DNA of 11,932 bases from assembly GCA_945946715.1 (NCBI GenBank), contig CAMEWU010000052.1, positions 1-11,932 on the forward strand, read 5' to 3'. The notes below the pieces were generated by a model. It did no database searches and was not told where the DNA came from. It was given only the letters and a program-made list of their open reading frames with translations. Positions within the stretch are counted from its first letter, which is position 1; each line of letters starts with the position of its first letter. The stretch is from an uncultured Clostridium sp. (GTDB taxonomy: Bacteria; Bacillota; Clostridia; Lachnospirales; Lachnospiraceae). Positions 1-6,280 of this stretch are shown here, piece after piece. The position numbers and the translations under genes are program-made.

Positions 1-26
1 TTTAATTCTAATGAATGAATATGCAT
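1..26 (-). CDS. recF: RecF, N-terminal fragment cut by the window edge
   Basis: Only the first eight complete codons and part of the ninth are present, reading MHIHSLELK on the minus strand. This matches the usual start of RecF, the SMC-like ATPase that loads RecA at gapped DNA (family openings resemble M-I-x-S-L-x-L-x-N-F-R-N). The ATG at 26-24 follows the yaaA stop by nine bases, and an AGGAAAC ribosome site overlaps that stop. The position directly after dnaN and yaaA is the standard place for recF in Firmicutes. The short peptide plus the context make the call good, but nothing can be said about the rest of the protein. Confidence 0.85.
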
Positions 27-35
27 ATTGGTTTC

Positions 36-245
36 CTATTTTTTTATTTTTATAGTCTGATTCATAAATGTTACTTCATCACCATCATAAAGTTTTCTGC
101 CTCTTCTGGTATCTACTTCTCCATTAACAGTTACTTCTCCATTTTGAATTACTTCTTTTGCAGTAACACCGGAATCTACAAGTCCTGCTGCTTTTAATGC
201 TTGTCCTAATTTAATAAATTCATCTCTTAAATGTATGACTTCCAT
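36..245 (-). CDS. yaaA: YaaA-type S4-domain RNA-binding protein
   Basis: A 69-residue protein that is almost entirely one S4 domain, the small RNA-binding fold found in ribosomal protein S4 and pseudouridine synthases. The visible core runs from about residue 10 to 60 and includes a G-x-V-x-V-N-G-E turn and an R-R-G-R-K-L-x-x-G-D segment. Family members of about 70 residues sit between dnaN and recF in many Firmicutes; their role is not settled and is thought to involve ribosomes or RNA. I chose the ATG at 245 because an AAGGAG site lies about six bases upstream. An in-frame ATG at 263 would overlap the dnaN stop and has no good ribosome site. The dnaN stop at 258-256 overlaps this ribosome site, so the two genes are probably translated from one message. 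Confidence 0.9.
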   Translation of the reverse strand: MEVIHLRDEFIKLGQALKAAGLVDSGVTAKEVIQNGEVTVNGEVDTRRGRKLYDGDEVTFMNQTIKIKK

Positions 246-255
246 ATGGGTCTCC

Positions 256-1365
256 TTATACATTTGCTGTACTGATATTAACAGGAAGAACTACATAACG
301 ATAACTTTCATTTTCATCCTTTATGTAGCATGGTGCTTTCTGATTAATGAAATAAATACTTACTTCTTCATCATCAATGACACGAAGTGCATCCATTAAC
401 AATTTTGGATTGAATCCAATAATTAAATCTTTTCCTTCTTTTTTAATATCCAGTTCTTCATTCATGGAACCTATGGCAGAATCAATTTTCAAATATATAT
501 TATCATTGTTAATATTTATAATAATAGGCTTTTTATCTGATTCCTTAATTAACAAAGAAGCTCTGTCAATACAATCTAAAAATTCTTTTTTATTAATATT
601 AATTTTAGTTTCATAGTCGTTGGTTAACATCTGATTTATCTTGTAATATTCACCTTCTAACAGACGGGATACTACTTTTGTTTCATCAAATTCAAATAAA
701 ATATGCTTATCAGTGAAATAAATATCAACAAAATCTTCTACTCCACCTGCTAATATCTTACTTACTTCGTTTAAAGTTTTTCCGGGAACAACAACTTTAA
801 TCAATTCATGCTGTTCTTTTAAAGGTACATTTCGGATAGAAATCCGATGGCCGTCTAAGGAAACTATTTTTAAATTATTTCCTTCAATTTCAAATAACTC
901 ACCACTCATTAATTTTGTACTTTCATTTTCAACTGTAGAAAAGATAGTTTGTCTTATTACTTCTTTTACTGTAAATTGTGATAAACTAATTCCTTTACTC
1001 CGTTCTACTTCCGGAAGTAAAGAAAAGTCATCCCCTGATTTACCGGAAATAGTAAATTTTGATTTTTCACAACGAATGGTAGCCTGATAATTTTCATTTG
1101 TTTCAATTGTAATTTCACTATCCGGTAATTTACGAATAATTTCAAAAAACAATTTTGCATCAATTGCGATTTTGCCGGATTCCAATATTGTTCCATCTAC
1201 ATAAGTTTCAATTCCTAATTCCATATCTGTTGCTGTCAATTTAATATTGTCTTCTGATTCAATCAGGATACATTCCAGAATAGGAAGCGTTGTTTTGTTG
1301 GAAACTGCTTTCATAACAGTGTTTACAGAAGAAAGTAATACAGATTTAGAACATGCGATTTTCAT
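256..1365 (-). CDS. dnaN: DNA polymerase III beta subunit (sliding clamp)
   Basis: A 369-residue beta clamp, which dimerises into a ring around DNA and tethers the replicative polymerase. The length fits the family (about 365-380). The opening MKIACSKSVL and the closing Y-R-Y-V-V-L-P-V segment are typical of clamps; three clamp folds of roughly 120 residues each are expected. The open frame extends 13 codons upstream, but ATG 1365 is the family start and has an AAAGGAG site about 11 bases before it, slightly long. A short G/C hairpin (CCCC-loop-GGGG, 1386-1396) lies just upstream of that site in the mRNA. The gene lies 293 bp downstream of dnaA, and that gap holds origin-like sequence, so it may also have its own promoter. 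Confidence 0.97.
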   Translation of the reverse strand: MKIACSKSVLLSSVNTVMKAVSNKTTLPILECILIESEDNIKLTATDMELGIETYVDGTILESGKIAIDAKLFFEIIRKLPDSEITIETNENYQATIRCEKSKFTISGKSGDDFSLLPEVERSKGISLSQFTVKEVIRQTIFSTVENESTKLMSGELFEIEGNNLKIVSLDGHRISIRNVPLKEQHELIKVVVPGKTLNEVSKILAGGVEDFVDIYFTDKHILFEFDETKVVSRLLEGEYYKINQMLTNDYETKININKKEFLDCIDRASLLIKESDKKPIIININNDNIYLKIDSAIGSMNEELDIKKEGKDLIIGFNPKLLMDALRVIDDEEVSIYFINQKAPCYIKDENESYRYVVLPVNISTANV

Positions 1366-1658
1366 AATGTGAAAAACTCCTTTCCCCCCAGAGGGGTTAA
1401 ACATAATAATTAATATTTAAATTATATTTAATAGTATTCTTAGTAGGGGCTGTGGAAATGTTAATAACCAATCAGAACCCTTAAAAATAGAACCTTCCTG
1501 TTATTGAAAAATAATGTTAATAGTTATTTTTTTATGTTAATAATCTATAAGTTACTAACAACAGAAAAAAACAGTTAAAATAATAATGCAATGAATAAAA
1601 TAGTTATACACAAAGAATAATCATTCATTCACAACTCATTCACAAAATTTCTACATCC
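1366..1658. other. dnaA-dnaN intergenic region, likely second half of oriC
   Basis: No gene is supported in these 293 bases. The part next to dnaA carries three DnaA-box-like 9-mers (1604-1644). Beside it, 1501-1600 has only 15 G/C bases in 100, which suits a DNA unwinding element. Three copies of ATGTTAATA occur at 1458, 1514 and 1534. A further two-mismatch box (TGTGGAAAT, 1451-1459) overlaps a weak candidate dnaN promoter on the minus strand (TTTCCA, 16 bases, TACTAT). In Bacillus subtilis the unwinding site lies in this same gap, so by analogy this may be where the strands open; that is inference. Confidence 0.6.
1604..1644 (+). promoter_or_regulatory. DnaA box cluster downstream of dnaA
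   Basis: Three same-strand 9-mers resemble the DnaA box TTATNCACA: TTATACACA at 1604-1612 (fits the degenerate consensus), and TCATTCACA at 1625-1633 and again at 1636-1644 (one mismatch each). Their starts are 21 and 11 bases apart, close to whole helical turns, as expected for a cooperative DnaA filament. They border the 85% AT stretch. Confidence 0.65.
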
Positions 1659-3017
1659 TTAAGAAGGTATAATTTTTTTCTTAATTGTCTCAATGGTGGA
1701 AACCAGGTTTGGATTTGACTGCATATTTAATTTAATTTTATCAATGGCATGCATAACAGTAGAATGGTCTTTACCACCAAAATAATCACCAATTGCTTCC
1801 AGAGATTTTTCAGTCATGACACGGCATAAATACATGGAAATTTGTCTTGCCTGTGCGATGTCTGCACTTCTTCTGGAAGAAAGAATATCTTCTTTTGAAA
1901 TGCCAAGATGTTCACTTACTACATCTGTAATTAAGGAAGGTGTGATTTCCCGGTTTGTATTTTTGGAAATTAAATCTTTTAATGTCTCTTCTGCAAAAGA
2001 AACAGTAATTGGTTGTTTGTCCAATTTTGAAAAAACATTAATTTTATTCAATGCACCTTCCAGTTCACGAATATTAGATACAATATGAGTGGCAATATAC
2101 TGTATAACATCATCCGGAATCAAAATATGATCCTGTTCGGCCCGCTTTCTTAAAATAGCCATACGGGTTTCATAATCCGGAGACTGAATATCAACCGGCA
2201 GACCCCATTCCAAACGGGATTTAATACGATCTTCCAGATTTTCAATTTCCTTTGGTGCTTTATCAGAGGAAATAACAATCTGTTTTCCTGCTTCATGTAG
2301 AACATTAAAGGTATGGAAAAATTCTTGCTGAGTTGATTCTTTTCCAATGATAAACTGAATATCATCCAAAAGTAATAAGTCAATATTTCTATATTTATTT
2401 CGAAATTCTTCTGTTTTATTTTTCTTTAATGCTTCGATTAATTCATTGGTAAAGGTTTCACTGGTTACATATAAAACCTTTGCATTCTTATTATGCTGTA
2501 ATACATAATGACCAACAGAATGCATAAGATGTGTTTTTCCAAGACCAACACCACCGTATAAAAATAATGGATTAAATGCCTGTGCCGGTGCTTCAGCAAC
2601 TGCTACACAAGCAGCATGTGCATGACGATTATTATCACCAACTACAAAGGTGTCAAAGGTATATCTTGGATTCAAATTACTTGCTTCCATATTATACTCT
2701 ACATAAGTATCAGAAGAAGCAGAAGGAGTAGAATCCTGTTCAATATCATCCGGAGAGGAAATTAAACGAATATCAAAGTCTTCATTCATAACAATTTGAA
2801 TGGATGCTTTGATAAACATGTCATACATTTTTGTTTTTAAAAATTCAATTCCTCTTTGTCCAAGTGTATCGTCTGCCAATAGATAAATGGTGTGGTCTTT
2901 AACTTCATAGATTTTAAGTGGACGAATCCATGTATTGATAGTAATAGGTGCAACACCATGCTCTAATTGAATGGAATATAAAATTTTTTCCCAGTTTTCT
3001 TCAATCTTCTCTTTCAT
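1659..3017 (-). CDS. dnaA: Chromosomal replication initiator DnaA
   Basis: A 452-residue AAA+ ATPase that binds DnaA boxes at oriC, melts the origin and loads the helicase; it usually also represses its own gene. Domain I is about 1-85, followed by a short linker (about 88-113). The AAA+ part has Walker A GGVGLGKT at 155-162, Walker B LLLLDDIQ at 214-221, the arginine-finger segment R-I-K-S-R-L-E-W-G at 264-272 and a sensor II region at NIRELEGALN (315-324). Domain IV carries the DnaA signature GGKDHSTVMHAID at 414-426, the helix-turn-helix that reads the box. Length is normal (about 445-460). The start has a GAAAGG site with a long 12-base spacing; no better start exists. It points away from the main box cluster, so it lies on the leading strand. 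Confidence 0.99.
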   Translation of the reverse strand: MKEKIEENWEKILYSIQLEHGVAPITINTWIRPLKIYEVKDHTIYLLADDTLGQRGIEFLKTKMYDMFIKASIQIVMNEDFDIRLISSPDDIEQDSTPSASSDTYVEYNMEASNLNPRYTFDTFVVGDNNRHAHAACVAVAEAPAQAFNPLFLYGGVGLGKTHLMHSVGHYVLQHNKNAKVLYVTSETFTNELIEALKKNKTEEFRNKYRNIDLLLLDDIQFIIGKESTQQEFFHTFNVLHEAGKQIVISSDKAPKEIENLEDRIKSRLEWGLPVDIQSPDYETRMAILRKRAEQDHILIPDDVIQYIATHIVSNIRELEGALNKINVFSKLDKQPITVSFAEETLKDLISKNTNREITPSLITDVVSEHLGISKEDILSSRRSADIAQARQISMYLCRVMTEKSLEAIGDYFGGKDHSTVMHAIDKIKLNMQSNPNLVSTIETIKKKIIPS

Positions 3018-3088
3018 AAAAGAAAACGACCTTTCAATCTATTTTAATAATCAAATAAGTAAAAATGCGGGCAAAAAGACCCATATAT

Positions 3089-3117
3089 AATATATAACAA
3101 ATTAAGATTTTTCGCAA
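3089..3117 (-). promoter_or_regulatory. Candidate dnaA promoter
   Basis: On the minus strand TTGCGA (3117-3112) and TATATT (3094-3089) are separated by exactly 17 bases, a good fit to a housekeeping sigma promoter (two and one mismatches). Transcription would start near 3082 and give a leader of about 65 bases before dnaA. It lies about 120 bases from the DnaA boxes. No start-site data are available, so this is a motif call. Confidence 0.6.
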
Positions 3118-3236
3118 GGAAAAGGGGAATATTTCCGAAAACGTTTAACATAATATGGAACCATAAAAAATGTAAAAATTTGGAATTCACAATAATTATA
3201 CTTGAAAATACGATAAAAAACAAGAAAATGAAAAAT

Positions 3237-3290
3237 AAATCCACAGAATAAATACAGGTTTTCCACAGGTTATGCACAAAATGTGAATAA
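3237..3290 (+). promoter_or_regulatory. Main DnaA box cluster of oriC
   Basis: Four 9-mers match or approach TTATNCACA: AAATCCACA at 3237-3245 (two mismatches), TTTTCCACA at 3259-3267 (one), TTATGCACA at 3270-3278 (fits the consensus) and, on the opposite strand, TGTGAATAA at 3282-3290 (reverse complement TTATTCACA, fits). The three plus-strand starts are 22 and 11 bases apart, so DnaA would bind on one face of the helix. Confidence 0.88.
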
Positions 3291-3350
3291 CATTATGTTA
3301 ATCGAAAAATAAAATTTACGAAAAAATTACTTCTATATTTAAATTAATTC

Positions 3351-3379
3351 TTGACTGTTGAAACTGTTTTCCATATAAT
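3351..3379 (+). promoter_or_regulatory. rpmH operon promoter
   Basis: TTGACT (3351-3356) and TATAAT (3374-3379) are separated by 17 bases, a near-perfect housekeeping promoter and the strongest one visible in the window. It should drive rpmH and the genes that follow, consistent with the high demand for a ribosomal protein. The predicted start is near 3386, giving a leader of about 85 bases. Confidence 0.85.
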
Positions 3380-3415
3380 GAATTAGGTGTTTTTTCAAAA
3401 AAGCCATATGGAAAA
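3367..3415. repeat. 10-bp inverted repeat spanning the rpmH promoter
   Basis: TTTTCCATAT (3367-3376) is the exact reverse complement of ATATGGAAAA (3406-3415). The left arm overlaps the first bases of the -10 box, and the right arm lies about 20 bases past the predicted start. A nested TTTTTT-C-AAAAAA (3390-3402) sits between them. It could be a two-site operator or a chance product of AT-rich DNA; the sequence alone cannot decide. Confidence 0.5.
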
Positions 3416-3426
3416 AAATAAGGATA

Positions 3427-3444
3427 GTTAAATATAGATTTAAC
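3427..3444 (+). promoter_or_regulatory. Leader hairpin upstream of rpmH
   Basis: GTTAAAT (3427-3433) and ATTTAAC (3438-3444) form a perfect 7-bp stem with a four-base loop, ending nine bases before the rpmH AAGGAGG site at 3454. The stem is AT-rich and weak. It could position or protect the message start, but no role is shown. Confidence 0.35.
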
Positions 3445-3469
3445 TAACATTTGAAGGAGGTGTATGGAA

Positions 3470-3604
3470 ATGAAAATGACATTTCAGCCAAAGAAGAAAT
3501 CTCATGCGAGAGTTCATGGTTTTAGAAAAAGAATGAGTACAGCAAATGGCAGAAAAGTATTGTCTGCCAGAAGAGCAAAAGGTAGAAAACAATTATCAGC
3601 ATAA
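3470..3604 (+). CDS. rpmH: 50S ribosomal protein L34
   Basis: A 44-residue, strongly basic protein (opening MKMTFQPKKK, core HGFRKRMSTANGRKVL, ending GRKQLSA) that is unmistakably L34, a structural protein of the large ribosomal subunit. Length matches the family (44-46). I chose ATG 3470 because AAGGAGG at 3454-3460 lies nine bases upstream and family members start MKMTFQP; an in-frame ATG at 3464 would be only three bases from that site. It is the first gene after a near-consensus promoter, diverges from dnaA across the origin, and is followed by rnpA, the usual arrangement in most bacteria. Confidence 0.98.
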   Translation: MKMTFQPKKKSHARVHGFRKRMSTANGRKVLSARRAKGRKQLSA

Positions 3605-3629
3605 TTCGCACAACAAGCGAGCAAAACAT

Positions 3630-3655
3630 AATCTCACAGTTTTCGCTGTGAGATT
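3630..3655 (+). promoter_or_regulatory. Stem-loop between rpmH and rnpA
   Basis: AATCTCACAG (3630-3639) and CTGTGAGATT (3646-3655) form a perfect 10-bp stem with loop TTTTCG. Only a broken T tract (CTTTGTAT) follows, so it is at best a leaky terminator. It may instead be a processing site or a 3'-end stabiliser that lets L34 be made in excess of RnpA. It ends about 20 bases before the rnpA start. Confidence 0.65.
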
Positions 3656-3674
3656 CTTTGTATAAGGAAAGAAT

Positions 3675-4010
3675 ATGAAACACTACAATTCTTTGAAAAA
3701 CAGAAAAGAATTTGGAAACGTATATCAGTGCGGCAAATCATTTGCCAATAAGTATTTGGTGATGTACGTCTTGGAGAAAGACGATAAAGAGAATCGACTG
3801 GGTATTTCTGTAAGTAAGAAAGTAGGAAACAGTGTAGTTCGGCATCGTACAACAAGATTGATAAGAGAATGTTATCGTTTGCATCAGATGGATTTGAAAG
3901 CAGGGTATGATATTGTTGTAGTTGCCAGAGTAAATGTAAAAGGATGTAACTACTGGGATGTAGAAAAAGCATTTCTGCACCTGGCAAAGCTTCATCATAT
4001 ATTATTATAA
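3675..4010 (+). CDS. rnpA: Ribonuclease P protein component
   Basis: A 111-residue basic protein, the partner of the catalytic RNase P RNA that trims the 5' leader of pre-tRNAs. Family features are the opening KHYNSLKNRKEF, the strand G-I-S-V-S-K-K-V-G-N (43-52) and the arginine-rich helix R-H-R-T-T-R-L-I-R-E (56-65). That helix differs from the usual R-N-R-x-K-R-L-I-R pattern: the asparagine is histidine (57) and the lysine is threonine (60). An AAGGAAA site lies about five bases before ATG 3675. It follows rpmH across the 10-bp stem-loop and precedes yidD by 25 bases, the standard order. Length is normal (about 105-125). Confidence 0.97.
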   Translation: MKHYNSLKNRKEFGNVYQCGKSFANKYLVMYVLEKDDKENRLGISVSKKVGNSVVRHRTTRLIRECYRLHQMDLKAGYDIVVVARVNVKGCNYWDVEKAFLHLAKLHHILL

Positions 4011-4035
4011 TTTCTTGAAAGAGAAGATGATGGTC

Positions 4036-4248
4036 ATGAAAAAAATATGTTTGAAGTTGATTCGATTTTATCAGATTTATTTGTCACCCTTAAAGGGTCA
4101 TGGAACTTGCAAATTTTATCCGACATGTTCCCAATATGCAATAGAAGCAATTCAAAAATATGGCTTAGGAAAAGGCATCTTATTAGCAATTTGGCGAATA
4201 CTTCGGTGTAACCCGTTCTCCAAGGGTGGATATGATCCGGTTCCATAA
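4036..4248 (+). CDS. yidD: Membrane protein insertion efficiency factor YidD
   Basis: A 70-residue YidD protein, a small inner-face membrane-associated protein that helps YidC and Sec insert membrane proteins. The family signature is complete: an amphipathic N-terminal helix (about 1-16), Y-L-S-P-L, C-K-F-Y-P-T-C-S-Q-Y-A (26-36), a central G-x-G-x-x-L-A-x-x-R helix, then R-C-N-P-F and the closing G-G-Y-D-P-V-P. I chose ATG 4036 because GAGAAG lies nine bases upstream. The frame is open to an in-frame TTG at 4015 and ATGs at 4027 and 4030, but these lack a well-placed ribosome site. It sits between rnpA and yidC, its usual place. Confidence 0.95.
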   Translation: MKKICLKLIRFYQIYLSPLKGHGTCKFYPTCSQYAIEAIQKYGLGKGILLAIWRILRCNPFSKGGYDPVP

Positions 4249-4263
4249 AAAAAGGAGGTTAAT

Positions 4264-5544
4264 ATGGTTTTTTTAACTGCACAAGGAGGCATTTTAGGTC
4301 CCTTTTGTTGGCTGTTAGGAAAGATTTTGAATTTGATTTATGAAGGCTTATCAGCAATCGGAATCAATAATCTGGCACTTTGTATCATTGTATTTACAAT
4401 TGTTGTAAAGTTGATTTTATTACCATTTACATTAAAACAGCAGAAAGGTGCTAAAATCAATCAGTACATTCAGCCGGAACTTTTGAAAATTCAGAAAAAG
4501 TATAAGAATAAAACAGATCAGGATTCCATGCTGAAGCAACAGCAGGAAACCCAGGAAGTATATAGAAAGTATGGCACGAGTATGACAAATGGCTGCCTGT
4601 TATCTTTTATACAGCTTCCAATTATTTATGCATTATATCGGGTAATTTACAATATTCCTGCTTATGTACCGGCAATCCGGGAATTATATGTACCAATTGC
4701 AGAACAGATTCGTAAGGTGGAAGGTTTTGCTACAACCCTTTCTACATTTGTAACTGATAATAAAATTAGTACGGCTGGAAAAGCAATTAAAACATTATCA
4801 AATCTGGATGTAAATGCAGTAACAGATAATAACGTTATTGATGTTATTTCTCAGTTTAGTATGACTCAGTGGGAAACCTTTGAGAAATTGTTTACCAATA
4901 ATACAGATTTGGTAAATATCATTTCAACAAATGTTCCACAAATTAATGATTTGAATCAGTTTATATTAGGTATTAACATTTCCGAAGCACCAGGCTGGAA
5001 ATTAAGCTGGGCATTGATTATTCCTATTTCAGCAGCTTTGTTCCAGTTTTTAAGCTCTAAGGTTATGCAGACACCACAGCAGACGGATACCAGTGATCCA
5101 ACGGCAGCTCAGTCAGCAGCTATGATGAAATCCATGACATATACCATGCCAATTATGTCATTATTTTTCTGTGTTACCTTGCCGGCTGGTATTGGTTTAT
5201 ACTGGACAATGAGTGCATTAATCAGTTTTTTAATTCAGTTGGGAATTAATTTATATTACGATAAGATTGCTGACATGGATAAAATTCTGGAAAAGCAGAT
5301 GGAAAAAGCAAAAAAGAGTAAAAAGAAAAATAGAAAATCATTTATGGAAAAAATGATGGAAGCTGCAGGTGCTGCGGAAGAAACAAATAGTTCTACCAAC
5401 AGCGTTGCAGGCACAAACTTAAAGAATTATAGTAGTACATCTTCTGATAATAATGGTTCTGTTGGATACCGGAAAGGTAGTATTGCGTCAAAGGCAAATA
5501 TTATGCAACAGTATAATACCAATCAGAAGAATAAGGAGGAATAG
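4264..5544 (+). CDS. yidC: Membrane protein insertase YidC/Oxa1 family
   Basis: A 426-residue YidC/Oxa1 insertase, which places proteins into the membrane alone or with SecYEG. Five membrane segments are visible at about 36-56, 108-130, 247-266, 293-312 and 314-332, with a charged cytoplasmic hairpin between the first two (about 57-105). In segment 1, V-V-K-L-I-L-L-P puts lysine 49 where Bacillus SpoIIIJ has the groove arginine. There is no lipobox signal peptide at the N terminus. The loop between segments 2 and 3 (about 135-245) is long, around 110 residues, where Bacillus forms have a short loop. The C-terminal tail (337-426) starts with a very basic stretch (KKSKKKNRK) likely to touch ribosomes and ends in a Ser/Asn-rich, probably disordered part. 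AAAGGAGG precedes the ATG; jag follows two bases after the stop. Confidence 0.96.
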   Translation: MVFLTAQGGILGPFCWLLGKILNLIYEGLSAIGINNLALCIIVFTIVVKLILLPFTLKQQKGAKINQYIQPELLKIQKKYKNKTDQDSMLKQQQETQEVYRKYGTSMTNGCLLSFIQLPIIYALYRVIYNIPAYVPAIRELYVPIAEQIRKVEGFATTLSTFVTDNKISTAGKAIKTLSNLDVNAVTDNNVIDVISQFSMTQWETFEKLFTNNTDLVNIISTNVPQINDLNQFILGINISEAPGWKLSWALIIPISAALFQFLSSKVMQTPQQTDTSDPTAAQSAAMMKSMTYTMPIMSLFFCVTLPAGIGLYWTMSALISFLIQLGINLYYDKIADMDKILEKQMEKAKKSKKKNRKSFMEKMMEAAGAAEETNSSTNSVAGTNLKNYSSTSSDNNGSVGYRKGSIASKANIMQQYNTNQKNKEE

Positions 5545-5546
5545 AG

Positions 5547-6179
5547 ATGGAATTTATCGAATTTAAGGGAAAGACCGTTGATGATGCAATTACTGAAGCT
5601 ACTATCCAGTTTGGCGTTACCAGTGAGGAACTGGTATATGAAGTAATTGATAAAGGTAGTACAGGTATTTTAGGTTTTATCAATACAAAACCGGCAATTA
5701 TCCGTGCAAAGAAAAAGGAAACCTTTGAAGATATTATTTTAGAATTTTTAGAAAATCTGTTCCGGATTATGGGTGTTGAAACAGTAGTTGATATTACCTA
5801 TAATGAAGAAGAAAAGACTATGGATATTAATCTGACTGGTCCGGAAATGGGTGTCTTAATTGGTAAAAGAGGACAAACCCTGGATGCTTTGCAGAAAATT
5901 GTGCAGTCTGTTGTAAATAAGCATAGTGAAGAGTTTATTCGTGTAAAGCTGGACACAGAAAATTATCGGGCAAGAAGAAGAGATACTTTGGAAAATCTGG
6001 CAAAGAATATTGCTTATAAAGTAAAGCGGACAAAGAAATCTGTTGTATTGGAACCAATGAATCCATATGAAAGACGGATTATACATTCTGCTCTTCAAAA
6101 TGATAAATATGTAAGTACCAGAAGTGAAGGGGAAGAACCTTTCAGACGGGTTGTTATTTATTATAATCGGGCAAAATAA
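5547..6179 (+). CDS. khpB: RNA-binding protein Jag/KhpB
   Basis: A 210-residue protein with the three Jag parts: Jag_N domain (about 1-50, including the G-x-x-G-I-L-G-F motif), a KH domain (about 75-140) with the RNA-gripping loop IGKRG at 105-109, and an R3H domain (about 145-208) with its RxxxH core, R-R-I-I-H, at 176-180. KhpB binds many RNAs, usually with the small KH protein KhpA, and affects cell elongation and division in related Firmicutes; that role here is inferred. AAGGAGG overlaps the end of yidC and the gap between stop and start is two bases, so the two are translationally linked. A terminator follows within 20 bases. Confidence 0.96.
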   Translation: MEFIEFKGKTVDDAITEATIQFGVTSEELVYEVIDKGSTGILGFINTKPAIIRAKKKETFEDIILEFLENLFRIMGVETVVDITYNEEEKTMDINLTGPEMGVLIGKRGQTLDALQKIVQSVVNKHSEEFIRVKLDTENYRARRRDTLENLAKNIAYKVKRTKKSVVLEPMNPYERRIIHSALQNDKYVSTRSEGEEPFRRVVIYYNRAK

Positions 6180-6199
6180 GCAAAAGCATACTTGAGATG

Positions 6200-6254
6200 A
6201 AAGGGCAAATGCAAAATAAGGTACACTGCTTATTTTGCTAAGCCCTTTTTCTTT
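6200..6254 (+). terminator. Rho-independent terminator after jag
   Basis: The stem has two parts: AAAGGGC (6200-6206) with GCCCTTT (6242-6248), and GCAAAATAAG (6211-6220) with CTTATTTTGC (6229-6238). They are separated by a small internal loop (AAAT opposite TAA), and the loop is GTACACTG. TTTTTCTTT follows. It ends the rpmH-jag message, at least partly. No clear promoter is visible between it and mnmE, so mnmE may depend on readthrough. Confidence 0.85.
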
Positions 6255-6280
6255 GAAGAAAGATAGAAAGGAGGAATAAT

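Larger units (their letters stand above)
3018..3469. other. oriC: dnaA-rpmH intergenic region
   Basis: These 452 bases between the divergent dnaA and rpmH genes hold no convincing gene. From left to right they contain the dnaA leader and promoter (to 3117), a weak box-like GAATTCACA at 3183-3191, a cluster of DnaA boxes at 3237-3290, a stretch with only 9 G/C bases in 60 (3291-3350), then the rpmH promoter, an inverted repeat and a small leader hairpin. Gene orientation diverges here, as expected at a bidirectional origin where genes are co-directed with the fork. Box density, AT content and flanking genes together make this the main origin element. Confidence 0.88.

Noticed and set aside
3044..3277. 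77-residue minus-strand open frame in the origin
   Set aside because: It is Phe/Ile/Leu-rich only because the DNA is AT-rich. It overlaps the dnaA promoter and DnaA boxes, has no ribosome site, and resembles no family.
3634..3998. Two minus-strand open frames (117 and 86 residues) over rnpA
   Set aside because: Both are antisense shadows of a clear rnpA gene; neither shows a ribosome site or recognisable protein features.
6192..6220. Possible mnmE promoter (TTGAGA followed by an AT-rich -10-like stretch)
   Set aside because: The -10 candidate is poor and lies within the terminator stem; I do not consider it supported.
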